This document shows, in pieces, positions 1 through 7,904 of a stretch of 58,559 bases of DNA. How positions within the stretch are numbered: position 1 is the stretch's first letter; each line of letters starts with the position of its first letter. The stretch is from the NCBI GenBank assembly GCA_020832465.1, contig JAFIER010000146.1, positions 1-58,559 of the forward strand, in the 5' to 3' direction. Both the position numbers and the translations under genes were made by a program. The notes under the pieces were generated by a model, which saw only the letters and a list, made by a program, of their open reading frames with translations, ran no database searches and was not told the origin of the DNA. Source of the stretch: Bernardetiaceae bacterium. Lineage in GTDB: Bacteria; Bacteroidota; Bacteroidia; Cytophagales; Bernardetiaceae.

Positions 1-140
1 GTTGGTAAATCGACTTAGGAAGATTCAAAACTAACAGTTTTTCGAAAACTGTTAGTTATTGATAATTAGTAAATTATAGAAATAACATTTCTGGCAGAAA
101 TGTTATTTCTGAGCTAATTTAGCAAAGTTGTCGTACACCC
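1..140. repeat. Family B element, left tip outside the window
   Basis: The left arm (GTTGGTAAATCGACTTAG) is followed by the hairpin ACTAACAGTT/AACTGTTAGT. The hairpin AGAAATAACATTTCT/AGAAATGTTATTTCT comes next, then the right end GCAAAGTTGTCGTACACCC. The same order of parts is seen at 9934-10086. The start of the window cuts off the terminal GGGTGTACGTCAA, so the left target duplication cannot be checked. Confidence 0.85.
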
Positions 141-405
141 ATTGCTTTTAGAAATGAGAACAAACAGTCAGTACAGCACCGAGAGCACTCATTCTTACCT
201 GCTTATCAAATCAGATAGCAAAACAAAGGTACTAATCTTTATTACACTTACAAAGATAAACGAATTTGTGCAATAAAAAGGTATTTTATAGTTTTGCATT
301 TGAGTATTTACACAAACAATTATCGTTATTTTTCTCTTTGCTTGCAAATAATTCGTTATTTTTGCCTTTCCATTATGTTTTTTGCAAAAAAGCCTTTATA
401 ATTTT
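141..405. other. Upstream region of serB-serA
   Basis: No gene is seen here. A promoter-like -7 element TATTTTTG lies at 357-364, with a TTTG at 337-340 that is closer (16 nt) than the usual 19-20 nt. This would start transcription around 370 and leave a leader of about 35 nt before the ATG at 406. Short AT-rich frames in this stretch have no recognisable protein content. Confidence 0.5.
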
Positions 406-2295
406 ATGGCAAACAAATATTTTATCATTGATTTTGATAGTACTTTTACAAAAGTCGAAGCCTTAGATGAGTTATGCAAAATTTCGCTCAAAGGAAAACC
501 CCAGTGCGATAGTCATTTGCAACAAATAGAAGAGATTACGCTACAAGCTATGGCCGGAAGCCTATCCTTTGCAGAAGCTCTGGAGCGCAGAGTGGCTTTG
601 TTGGAAGCGAAAAAGCAAGATTTGACACCATTGATTGAAGCCTTAAGCCAAAGGGTATCAGAATCTTTCCGTCGCAATCAAGATTTTTTTGCGCACTATG
701 CCGATACAATTTTAATTGTTTCAAGCGGATTTCGTGAGTTTATCAGTCCGATTGTAAAACCTTATGGTGTGCGTGAAGAAAATATTTATGCCAATACTTT
801 TCTATACGATGAGCAGGATAATATCATTGGTTTTGATAAAAATAACGTACTTTCGCAAGACAATGGCAAAGTCCAACTGCTCAAATCATTGGCTTTGCAA
901 GGTGATGTCCATGTCATTGGTGATGGTTATACAGATTATCAAATCCGAGAAGCGGGGCTTGCCAATAAATTTTATGCCTTTACCGAAAATATCAAAAGAG
1001 ATAACGTGGTACAACAGGCTGATTATGAAATTCCTAACTTAGACGAATTTTTATACGTGAACGACTTAAAAAGAAATATTTCGTATCCTAAGCACCGCAT
1101 TAAAGTGCTCCTTTTAGAAAATATACACCCTAATGCCCAAGCCTATTTTGAGCAAGAAGGATATAAAGTTGAACTGCTCAAGCACGGCTTAGACGAGGAC
1201 GAGCTTTGTGAAGCCATTAAAGATGTCTCGATTCTGGGCATTCGCTCCAAAACGCAACTCACTGCCCGAGCCGTAGCATCTGCTCAAAGACTTATCGGCG
1301 TAGGTGCTTTTTGTATCGGTACAAATCAGATTGATTTGCAAGCGGCACTTGAGCGTGGCGTACCCGTGTTTAACGCCCCTTATAGCAACACACGCAGTGT
1401 CGTAGAGCTTGCTATTGCAGAAATGATTATGCTCTTGCGTAATATCCCTCGCAGTTTGCGCAATATGGACAAAGGCAAATGGGATAAATCCGCTGCACAA
1501 AGCTATGAAATACGAGGCAAAAAACTCGGCATTATCGGATATGGAAATATCGGGGCGCAACTCTCTGTTGTAGCAGAATCTTTGGGCATAGATGTCTATT
1601 ATTACGATATTGTTGATAAATTGGCAATGGGCAACGCCACTGCCTGCACTTCTTTGGAGGAGCTACTCCGCACAGTTGATATCGTATCATTGCACGTCGA
1701 CGGAAGGGTGGAAAATGAATGCTTAATCGGTGCTAAAGAGTTTGATTTGATGAAAGAAGGCGTAGTTTTTATGAACTTAGCACGTGGCTCGGTCGTTGAT
1801 ATCGAGGCCTTAGTAAGCAATCTAAATAGTGGCAAAATTTTAGGAGCAGCAGTAGATGTATATCCCGAAGAACCCAAAAGCAATGACGAACCATTTATCT
1901 CTGCTTTAAAAGCGATTCCCAATGTTATTCATACACCGCATATCGGTGGAAGCACGCAAGAGGCACAGTATAATATTGCAGAGTTCGTACCCAAAAAAAT
2001 CGTAGAATATATCAACAGCGGTACAACTTTTGGCAGTGTAAACTTCCCTGAAATTCAGCTCCCTAAATTACAAAATGCACACCGACTTATCCATATACAC
2101 CGCAACGTACCGGGTATATTGGCACAAATAAACCAAATTCTTGCTGAAAGTCAAGCCAATATCGTAGGGCAATATCTCAAAACAAACGAAACTGTGGGCT
2201 ATGTGATTACAGACGTAGATAAGCAATACAGCAAGCACCTCATAGAAAAACTCAAAAGTATAGAGCATACCATGAGGTTTAGGGTGCTGTATTAA
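406..2295 (+). CDS. serA: Bifunctional phosphoserine phosphatase / D-3-phosphoglycerate dehydrogenase fusion
   Basis: This cytoplasmic enzyme of about 629 residues would catalyse the first and last steps of serine synthesis. Residues 1-220 are a HAD phosphatase of SerB type: motif I DFDST near residue 9, motif II SSG near 104, and GDGYTD near 170. Residues 237-550 are a SerA dehydrogenase with the Rossmann motif GYGNIG, the substrate/catalytic region LARGSVVD, PEEP, and the catalytic-His region HTPHIGGS. The end (IHIHRNVPGILAQIN onward) is an ACT domain, which in SerA binds serine for feedback control. I chose the ATG at 406 because an earlier in-frame TTG (382) would add only eight unsupported residues close to the likely transcription start. 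SerC is not in the window. All key residues of both enzymes are present, so both activities are expected. The fusion itself is seen directly; channelling between the domains is inference. Confidence 0.9.
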   Translation: MANKYFIIDFDSTFTKVEALDELCKISLKGKPQCDSHLQQIEEITLQAMAGSLSFAEALERRVALLEAKKQDLTPLIEALSQRVSESFRRNQDFFAHYADTILIVSSGFREFISPIVKPYGVREENIYANTFLYDEQDNIIGFDKNNVLSQDNGKVQLLKSLALQGDVHVIGDGYTDYQIREAGLANKFYAFTENIKRDNVVQQADYEIPNLDEFLYVNDLKRNISYPKHRIKVLLLENIHPNAQAYFEQEGYKVELLKHGLDEDELCEAIKDVSILGIRSKTQLTARAVASAQRLIGVGAFCIGTNQIDLQAALERGVPVFNAPYSNTRSVVELAIAEMIMLLRNIPRSLRNMDKGKWDKSAAQSYEIRGKKLGIIGYGNIGAQLSVVAESLGIDVYYYDIVDKLAMGNATACTSLEELLRTVDIVSLHVDGRVENECLIGAKEFDLMKEGVVFMNLARGSVVDIEALVSNLNSGKILGAAVDVYPEEPKSNDEPFISALKAIPNVIHTPHIGGSTQEAQYNIAEFVPKKIVEYINSGTTFGSVNFPEIQLPKLQNAHRLIHIHRNVPGILAQINQILAESQANIVGQYLKTNETVGYVITDVDKQYSKHLIEKLKSIEHTMRFRVLY

Positions 2296-2303
2296 GCCAA
2301 GCA

Positions 2304-2364
2304 CATATTACTATACATTTTTCCATAGCGTGGAGTTTGCAAAAAAACACGCTATGGAATAATG
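2304..2364. repeat. Family A fragment (left end and stem)
   Basis: CATATTACTATACATT is followed by the stem CCATAGCGTGG...CACGCTATGG. The right half with the AATAACATTT hairpin is missing. It starts eight bases after the serA stop codon and could act as a terminator. Confidence 0.7.
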
Positions 2365-2401
2365 AATTGATACAACACCAATCCGAGTAATTTCCAATTT
2401 A

Positions 2402-2424
2402 ACACACACACACACACACACACA
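2402..2424 (+). repeat. (AC)11 dinucleotide tract directly before a start codon
   Basis: Eleven AC units plus one A end two bases before the ATG at 2427, in the position where translation initiation is decided. Dinucleotide tracts of this length are prone to slipped-strand changes. No -7 element is obvious nearby, so the tract is probably within the mRNA leader. Confidence 0.9.
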
Positions 2425-2426
2425 AG

Positions 2427-3614
2427 ATGAAAAAAAATTACTATTTGCTATGCTTTATTTTCCTTTTGAGCGCCTGCGGACAGCGTTCGGATAGCCCCGG
2501 CACAGTTTACGTTCCAGAAAATGAGCAAGAACTTATAGCGCAGGAGGATAGCTTGCTTCAAACTATTGAGCCACTTGTTTTAGATTATGCAAAAGGCTTT
2601 TCCGTGCGCTACGAAAAAGGAGCTAAAATTGTGAGCGTCAGTGATAAGCCCTTTGTTTATGTGCTTTATCCTAAGGGAAGCACAGCACCTAAGCTCGCAC
2701 TTGAGCATGAGGCTCTTTTTGTAGAAGTGCCTATTGAGCGTGCTGTTTTACGCTCGACCAAATATGCACCTTTTTTTAGCCTACTCGGCGAAAATGATAA
2801 GATAGTAGGATTTGCAGCAGGGAAATATCTATCAGATAAAGTGCTGTATGAGAGGTATGAAAAAGGAGAAATTCAAGAGTTAGGAAAAGCTAATGATGGT
2901 AGCCTTGACATTGAAAAAACTTTGAAAATCAATACAGATTTTATCCTCACTGATTATGTAGGCACTATGCCTGAAGCAGATAACAAACTCCACAGCCTTA
3001 CGCTTCCCATTATAAGAGCTGCCGAAACCTTAGAAGCTACACCATTAGGGCAAGCTGAATGGATAAAATTTGTTGCACTTTTTTTGAATAAAGAAAAGCA
3101 AGCTACTGTTATTTTTAATGACATAAAAGCCCAATATGAAAGTACTGCAAAAGCTGCCCAAGAAGCAACAGCTACTACAAAAAAACCTACGGTATTGCTC
3201 AATATGCCTTACAAAGATACCTGGTATATGCCAGGTGGCAAGAGTTTTATGGCTTCTTATATGGCAGATGCCGGTGCAGATTATCTTTGGAAAAACACAG
3301 GCGCGCGCCAAGCTTTAGCGCTTTCCTTAGAATGGGTATTTAAAAAAGGAACGGAAGCTGATTTTTGGTTGCATACAGATTATTTTCAATCCTTGGAAGA
3401 GCTGAAAAAAAATCATGAGCGATATGCCAGTTTTAAAGCTGTAAAAAAAGGAAATGTTTTTAATTTTAGCAAAAGGAGAAATCCACACGGTGGATATGAT
3501 ATTTTTGAGCAAGGTGTAGCCAGACCAGACAAAGTGTTAGCTGATTTATTTCATATTTTTCACCCAGAGGCTTCACCAGCGCACGAACTTTATTTCTATG
3601 AAAAATTAGAGTAA
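2427..3614 (+). CDS. Metal-chelate (siderophore or B12 type) ABC transporter substrate-binding lipoprotein
   Basis: The 395-residue protein begins with a lipoprotein signal peptide ending in LLSAC, so it should be anchored by Cys17 after export. The rest resembles the FepB/BtuF fold of helical-backbone binding proteins: a short N-terminal lobe containing KIVGFAAGKYLSDK, a middle LKINTDFILTDYVG segment, and a C-terminal lobe containing PTVLLNMPYKDTWYMPGG and a HGGYDIFEQGVARPDKVLADL end. Such proteins deliver iron-siderophore, haem or cobalamin to an inner-membrane ABC permease. No permease or ATPase gene is adjacent, so the ligand is unknown. The (AC)11 tract immediately upstream suggests variable expression. 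Confidence 0.8.
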   Translation: MKKNYYLLCFIFLLSACGQRSDSPGTVYVPENEQELIAQEDSLLQTIEPLVLDYAKGFSVRYEKGAKIVSVSDKPFVYVLYPKGSTAPKLALEHEALFVEVPIERAVLRSTKYAPFFSLLGENDKIVGFAAGKYLSDKVLYERYEKGEIQELGKANDGSLDIEKTLKINTDFILTDYVGTMPEADNKLHSLTLPIIRAAETLEATPLGQAEWIKFVALFLNKEKQATVIFNDIKAQYESTAKAAQEATATTKKPTVLLNMPYKDTWYMPGGKSFMASYMADAGADYLWKNTGARQALALSLEWVFKKGTEADFWLHTDYFQSLEELKKNHERYASFKAVKKGNVFNFSKRRNPHGGYDIFEQGVARPDKVLADLFHIFHPEASPAHELYFYEKLE

Positions 3615-3712
3615 AATAATAACAAAAATTGAACGTTATCAAAGAGAATATACGTTATAAAGCATAACGTTGCTTTCCAAAAGCAAATTTTATTACCTAA
3701 AAAAATATACAC

Positions 3713-4012
3713 ATGCGCATTTTAGCTATTATTTTATTTGTCATTGGTTTTGTAAGTCATAAAAGTTGGATAACATTCCCCTCTGAACTTGCTATGTTGC
3801 ATACTTATTCGCTATGGATTATGGCTGCTGGTTTTGGTTTATATTTTTTGATGATTGCAAAACGTAAATATGCCACTTGGGCTGCTGTATTTGTATTTAC
3901 AGTTGTCTTTTTGCTGGCTTCAAGCCTGCTCAACGTGCCCATTTTAGCTGATGTAAAAGTTTATAGCACTTGGATACTCCTACTCTGTTTTGTGGTTTTG
4001 GTTTGGTACTGA
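3713..4012 (+). CDS. Small polytopic membrane protein of unknown function
   Basis: Ninety-nine residues, almost entirely hydrophobic. Three to four membrane segments are visible, starting with MRILAIILFVIGFVSHKSWI and ending with STWILLLCFVVLVWY, and a short basic loop (AKRKYAT) separates the second and third. I do not recognise the family. It starts 98 bases after the lipoprotein gene on the same strand. It is followed after 50 bases by a family C repeat that separates it from the convergent rfbB-like gene. The frame is clean and uses codons like its neighbours, so I think it is real. Confidence 0.6.
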   Translation: MRILAIILFVIGFVSHKSWITFPSELAMLHTYSLWIMAAGFGLYFLMIAKRKYATWAAVFVFTVVFLLASSLLNVPILADVKVYSTWILLLCFVVLVWY

Positions 4013-4062
4013 GCTATGCAAAGCCGTGAAATAGAAAAAAAGAAGGTGAATGATTTCAAAGA

Positions 4063-4153
4063 GGTAGTCTTAAAGATGTAATGCTCAAAGTCTTTCAAAA
4101 CTAACAGTTCTCAAAGAACTGTTAGTTCTAAGCATTACTTGTTATACACTACC
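4063..4153. repeat. Family C element, copy 1 (91 bp)
   Basis: It runs from GGTAGTCTTAAAGATG to TTGTTATACACTACC with a central hairpin ACTAACAGTTCT/AGAACTGTTAGT. It is identical over all 91 bases to the copy at 18747-18837 and to the reverse complement of 7437-7527. CAAAGA flanks both sides, a possible 6-bp duplication. It lies between convergent genes. Confidence 0.95.
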
Positions 4154-4154
4154 C

Positions 4155-4193
4155 AAAGAAATAACATTTCTGCCAGCAATGTTATTTCTTTGA
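4155..4193. repeat. Solitary AATAACATTTCT hairpin
   Basis: AAAGAAATAACATTTCT pairs with the mirror arm ending ATGTTATTTCTTTG, with a few mismatches. It directly follows the family C copy, 45 bases past the stop of the minus-strand gene. It probably works as a terminator or is a relic of a larger element. Confidence 0.7.
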
Positions 4194-4237
4194 AATTTTT
4201 ATAGTTAGCCATATTATATAGGCATCTTTATTATACA

Positions 4238-6070
4238 TCAATCCAAACCTAATTTCTTTTTGAGGTCTTTCAAGGCTTCTTTTTGTGCATCAACGCCAAG
4301 TGCATCATTTACTTTGCGCTCGAGCTCGGGGTCTGGGCCTGCTCTTCGGATTTGCTCATATAAGTCTGAAAGAATTTCGTCTTTTTCAACTTTGGCTTTC
4401 ATTCTTTCAATCATATCTATGGTATCAGAAGAGTCGGGCATGCGTACTTTTTTGCGATAAGCCTTTCTCGCATTTTTAATTGTATCTACGTGCTGCTCCA
4501 TTTTGCTGTGTAAGTTTTCGAGCTCGGCAATATGCTTTTTTGTGGTGCGTACTTCCTCTTGCGCCTGCTCTTGTTTTCTCAGCAGTTGCATAGCAAGTTT
4601 ATTGGCTTCCTCCCAAGCTATTTCTCCTTTTTCGGCTTTTCGCATAATCATAATGGCTTTGCTTTCCGCATCTTTGTCATTTTCTTGTGCTGACTCGTAA
4701 TTTTTGCGTGCGCGAATAAGCGAGGCTTTAATCTCTGCTAAGCCCTCAAGAGCTTCTTCCAAATCTTCTTGTGATAGAAAATTGGCATAACGGCTGTAAT
4801 CTTGTGCATAAGGATTGGGGGGCTCCTGTTGCGTTTTTTCGCTACTGCGCTTGCGTGTATGTAAGGTTTCTTCAACGACTTCTTCAGCCACGACCTCTTC
4901 GGCTTCCACCTCTTCTACAAAATCCTCAGCCGTATTTTCGGTATTTTGCGATGCTTGCGAAGGTTGCTCCTGTACTAGGTTTTCTTTGTTTTTGTCTTTT
5001 TTTACTTCTTTTTGAGGTTTATCTGTTGTTGGTGCTTCTTTTGTAACTTTCGTGTTAATAATTTGGTACTTATTCAAATACCACTGTATTGTTTCTTGAA
5101 GTGCGCTTTCAAAATCCAACTCGGCTTTCCAGCCCAACTCCCCTTCGAGCTTGGCAGGGTCTATGGCATAGCGGTGGTCGTGCCCAGGTCGGTCTTCGAC
5201 AAAAGCAATCAAATCCGAATAGCTACCCGCCTGATGCGGTGCAAGCTTATCGAGTAGCCTACAAATATAACGAGCGAGTTCGATATTCGTACGCTCATTT
5301 CTTGTGCCTATGATATAGGTTTCACCGAGTTTTCCTTTATGAAAAATGCTATCAAGGGCTTTGGCGTGGTCTATGACATAGAGCCAATCTCTGACATTTT
5401 TACCATTGCCATAAATGGGAATGGGTTGCCTTGCAGTGGCTTTTCTTATGATGGTAGGAATTAGTTTCTCATCGTGCTGGCGAGGTCCGAAATTATTTGA
5501 GCAATTGCTTGTCAGCACGGGAAGTCCGTAGGTATGAAAATAACTTCTCACTAAAAAATCTGACGATGCCTTAGATGCACTATAAGGGCTGTTGGGTGCA
5601 TATCGTGTTTTTTCAGTAAAAAAACCTGTTTCGCCCAATGAACCATAGACTTCATCTGTAGAAACGTGCAAAAAACGGCAGTCTTCATATCCTTTTTTTA
5701 ATGCAAAAGGCGCATCGAGCCAATGCTTGCGCGCTGCATCTAAAAGTGCGAAAGTGCCTTCGACGTTGGTGCGCACAAATGCACCAGGGTCTTTGATAGA
5801 ATTATCCACGTGCGACTCCGCAGCCAAATGCACCACACCCCGAATATCGTGATGCGAAAAAAGATGGGATAGAAGTTCTTTATTGCAAATATCGCCATGC
5901 ACGAAGCTATAACGCTTCTCATGTTCAAGGTCTTTTAAATTTTCTAAATCCCCAGCATAGGTAAGCAAATCCAAATTGATAAGCCTATACTCAGAATATT
6001 GGTCTAAAAAATAAGTTAAAAAATTCGAGCCTATAAAGCCCGCTCCTCCAGTGATAAGAATACTTTTCAT
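4238..6070 (-). CDS. rfbB: dTDP-glucose 4,6-dehydratase with a long C-terminal coiled-coil extension
   Basis: About 610 residues from the ATG at 6070; the frame is open further upstream, but the Rossmann fold begins immediately after this Met (MKSILITGGAGFIGSNF). Residues 1-335 are a complete extended short-chain dehydrogenase: GGAGFIG for NAD, the STDEVYG active-site stretch, and YSASK with the catalytic Tyr and Lys. It converts dTDP-glucose to dTDP-4-keto-6-deoxyglucose for rhamnose-type sugars. RfbB normally stops near residue 350. Here a lysine-rich then glutamate-rich linker (about 340-420, with EEVVAEEVVEE) leads into about 180 residues of charged helix with heptad character (AEIKASLIRARKNYESA onward). 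No frameshift or stop separates the parts. No other nucleotide-sugar genes are adjacent. The dehydratase call is firm; the role of the tail is unknown. Confidence 0.9.
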   Translation of the reverse strand: MKSILITGGAGFIGSNFLTYFLDQYSEYRLINLDLLTYAGDLENLKDLEHEKRYSFVHGDICNKELLSHLFSHHDIRGVVHLAAESHVDNSIKDPGAFVRTNVEGTFALLDAARKHWLDAPFALKKGYEDCRFLHVSTDEVYGSLGETGFFTEKTRYAPNSPYSASKASSDFLVRSYFHTYGLPVLTSNCSNNFGPRQHDEKLIPTIIRKATARQPIPIYGNGKNVRDWLYVIDHAKALDSIFHKGKLGETYIIGTRNERTNIELARYICRLLDKLAPHQAGSYSDLIAFVEDRPGHDHRYAIDPAKLEGELGWKAELDFESALQETIQWYLNKYQIINTKVTKEAPTTDKPQKEVKKDKNKENLVQEQPSQASQNTENTAEDFVEEVEAEEVVAEEVVEETLHTRKRSSEKTQQEPPNPYAQDYSRYANFLSQEDLEEALEGLAEIKASLIRARKNYESAQENDKDAESKAIMIMRKAEKGEIAWEEANKLAMQLLRKQEQAQEEVRTTKKHIAELENLHSKMEQHVDTIKNARKAYRKKVRMPDSSDTIDMIERMKAKVEKDEILSDLYEQIRRAGPDPELERKVNDALGVDAQKEALKDLKKKLGLD

Positions 6071-6166
6071 AAAATTATAAGTTTTTTTTGATACAAGGTT
6101 TCTTTGCTTAAAGCGCAAAGGCATACATCAATTTAACAGAAAATTACAACTAATAACAACAGTTCA

Positions 6167-6274
6167 GGGTGTGTACGTGCAAGTTGGTCAATCTACTTAA
6201 ATAGTTTTGGCACTAACACAGTTTTTGCAAAACTATTAGTGCTAAGCCCATTGAGCAAAGCTTCCCGTACACCC
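6167..6274. repeat. Family B element, copy with exact 8-bp target duplication
   Basis: It runs from GGGTGTGTACGTGCAAGTTGG to GCAAAGCTTCCCGTACACCC with one internal hairpin (CACTAACACAGTTT...AAACTATTAGTG). ACAGTTCA is present on both sides (6159-6166 and 6275-6282). The second (AATAACATT) hairpin is absent from this copy. Confidence 0.9.
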
Positions 6275-6416
6275 ACAGTTCATAATACGAAAAACAGGTC
6301 ATAAAAGTTAGTCATGATCAAGATACAAAAAAAAAGTGTATTAGAAGGAATTTATAGCAACTTTTATTTGAGAACCTGCGTTATATAAGAATGCGATAAA
6401 AAAAGCGTTGTAAAAT

Positions 6417-6554
6417 TTTGCAAAATCGTTTTGATTTCGTAACTTAGTATTCACAATATAAAATTTACGGATTAGTAGTGCCTGCTTTTGAGTAAGTATG
6501 CACTCATAACAAACCCCTCACGCCAAGTATTGCTATTTGGTGTGTTATTTTTTT
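6417..6554 (+). ncRNA. Candidate small RNA with its own promoter and terminator
   Basis: TTTG at 6417-6420 is separated by 19 nt from TAACTTAG at 6440-6447, one base off the -7 consensus. An RNA starting near 6453 would contain the hairpin GTGC...GCAC (6478-6503). It would end at a strong hairpin CACGCCAAGTA/TATTTGGTGTG (6519-6544) followed by a T-rich run. A second hairpin (AACCCTAAAG/CTTTAGGGTT) follows at 6576-6613. There is no coding frame. I do not recognise it as a named RNA family; the call rests only on promoter and terminator geometry. Confidence 0.35.
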
Positions 6555-6716
6555 GTGTCTTTTCTAAAATGATTCAACCCTAAAGCCTGTCTTTTGATAG
6601 GGTCTTTAGGGTTTATAGATTTTCATACTATTTTGTATGTAGCGCATAGTAAGTATTCAAACTGCTCCGAGTGCTTTGCGTAGTTTTGCTTGCAAAAATG
6701 GACTTAGAAATAACGT

Positions 6717-6818
6717 GTGCATTTCAAAACTACGCGGTTTGTGTTTGGTGGAGACAGCAAACACGGCGAGAGTAGTTGTTTTAAGACAGTGGCTACTGCG
6801 TAAATATGAATTGCACCC
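6717..6818. repeat. Family D element inserted into a family A copy
   Basis: It begins GTGCATTTCAAAACTACGC and ends TATGAATTGCACCC, an imperfect inverted repeat. The bases AAATAAC occur just before (6707-6713) and just after (about 6819-6826) the element, as if the AATAAC hairpin arm of an A element had been split and duplicated. A related copy is at 31039-31140. Confidence 0.65.
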
Positions 6819-6874
6819 AAAATAACATGTCTCAAAGAAATGTTATTTCTGGCTAGCTAATATATAGTAGTATG
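6819..6874. repeat. Family A element, right half
   Basis: It contains the hairpin AATAACATGTCT...AGAAATGTTATT and the end GGCTAGC...TATATAGTAGTATG. The left part, including AAAAATGGACTTAGAAATAAC at about 6693-6713, lies beyond the inserted family D element. Confidence 0.75.
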
Positions 6875-6932
6875 ATGAAAAATTTTAATTCATTGCTTTT
6901 ACAATTCCAAAAAACAAAAACAAATTAGAAGT

Positions 6933-7406
6933 ATGGCTTCAGTAAACTATTATACCAAAGAAGGACTCGAGAAACTTAAAAATGAATTGCACGAGCTGCG
7001 TACCAAAGGACGTTCAGCCGCAGCAAGAGAAATAGCCGAAGCCCGAGAAAAAGGCGACTTAAAAGAAAATGCTGAATATGATGCTGCGAAGGAAGCACAG
7101 GGTATCTTAGAAATGAAAATTGCTAAATTAGAGCAACTCGTTGGCAATGCACGCATTATCGACGAATCTAAAATAGATGCTTCGAAAGTCGCTATTTTGT
7201 CAAAAGTAAAAATCCGAAATACTGCCAATAAAATGGAACTCGAGTATATGCTCGTTGCAGAAGAGGAAGCTGATTTGAAGCAAAATAAAATTTCTGTACA
7301 GTCTCCTATTGGCAAAGGATTGCTCGGAAAATCTAAAGGCGATATCGCTGAAATTAAAGCACCACGTGGCACTATCAAATTCGAAATCCTCGATATCGCT
7401 CGTTAA
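6933..7406 (+). CDS. greA: Transcription elongation factor GreA
   Basis: The 157-residue length is standard for the family. Residues 1-75 form the coiled-coil finger, with the family signature GDLKENAEYDAAKEAQ (its Asp and Glu at the tip coordinate the catalytic magnesium). Residues 80-157 are the FKBP-like globular domain ending RGTIKFEILDI. GreA enters the secondary channel of RNA polymerase and stimulates cleavage of backtracked transcripts. It is monocistronic, with a repeat-filled region on each side; a family C element begins 30 bases past its stop. No good -7 element is visible immediately upstream. Confidence 0.97.
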   Translation: MASVNYYTKEGLEKLKNELHELRTKGRSAAAREIAEAREKGDLKENAEYDAAKEAQGILEMKIAKLEQLVGNARIIDESKIDASKVAILSKVKIRNTANKMELEYMLVAEEEADLKQNKISVQSPIGKGLLGKSKGDIAEIKAPRGTIKFEILDIAR

Positions 7407-7436
7407 TTTTTAGCTTAAAATGGATATTAGAAATGG

Positions 7437-7527
7437 GGTAGTGTATAACAAGTAATGCTTAGAACTAACAGTTCTTTGAGAACTGTTAGTTTTGAAAGAC
7501 TTTGAGCATTACATCTTTAAGACTACC
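7437..7527. repeat. Family C element, copy 2 (91 bp, inverted)
   Basis: The reverse complement is identical to the copies at 4063 and 18747. The 8-bp target duplication AGAAATGG is exact (7429-7436 and 7528-7535). It lies just downstream of greA. Confidence 0.97.
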
Positions 7528-7619
7528 AGAAATGGTATTTTTAAGAAATACTATGGGGGTTTCGAAGCTATTTAGTGGTTGGGGAGTGGAGTTTTTGAGC
7601 GGTTTGTGTTAATTTAATC

Positions 7620-7680
7620 GGGTGTACGTCAAGTTGGCTAATCGGCTTAGGTAGTTTTAGCACTCATAATTTTCAAAAAA
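7620..7680. repeat. Family B left-arm fragment
   Basis: GGGTGTACGTCAAGTTGGCTAATCGGCTTAGGTAGTTTTAGCACT is followed by a decayed hairpin. The element is truncated where a family E repeat begins at 7683. Confidence 0.75.
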
Positions 7681-7682
7681 AT

Positions 7683-7739
7683 GTAGCCCGGAGCACCCAG
7701 CTTAGGAAGTTTACAACGAAGCTGGAACTTCGTTACTAC
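7683..7739. repeat. Family E inverted repeat (degenerate)
   Basis: GTAGCCCGGAGC...AACGAAGCTGGAACTTCGTTACTAC has GTAG...CTAC ends and a CGAAGCTGGA(A)CTTCG arm. It is a diverged form of the copies at 10938 and 34209. Confidence 0.65.
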
Positions 7740-7765
7740 AAGCGCACAAATATTAAATCGCTGCT

Positions 7766-7835
7766 CATACTACTATACATTTTTGCATAGCGTGGGGTTT
7801 GCAAACCCTACGTTATGCAAAAATGCGCTTAGAAA
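7766..7835. repeat. Family A left-half fragment
   Basis: CATACTACTATACATTTTT leads into the long palindrome GCATAGCGTGGGGTTTGCAAACCCTACG. The right end is missing. Confidence 0.75.
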
Positions 7836-7904
7836 TACTATTTCTAATATCTAAAATTGCGTTCTTATAGTTATGTACTAATCCTCTCCCTTTGCTTGTA
7901 GCCT

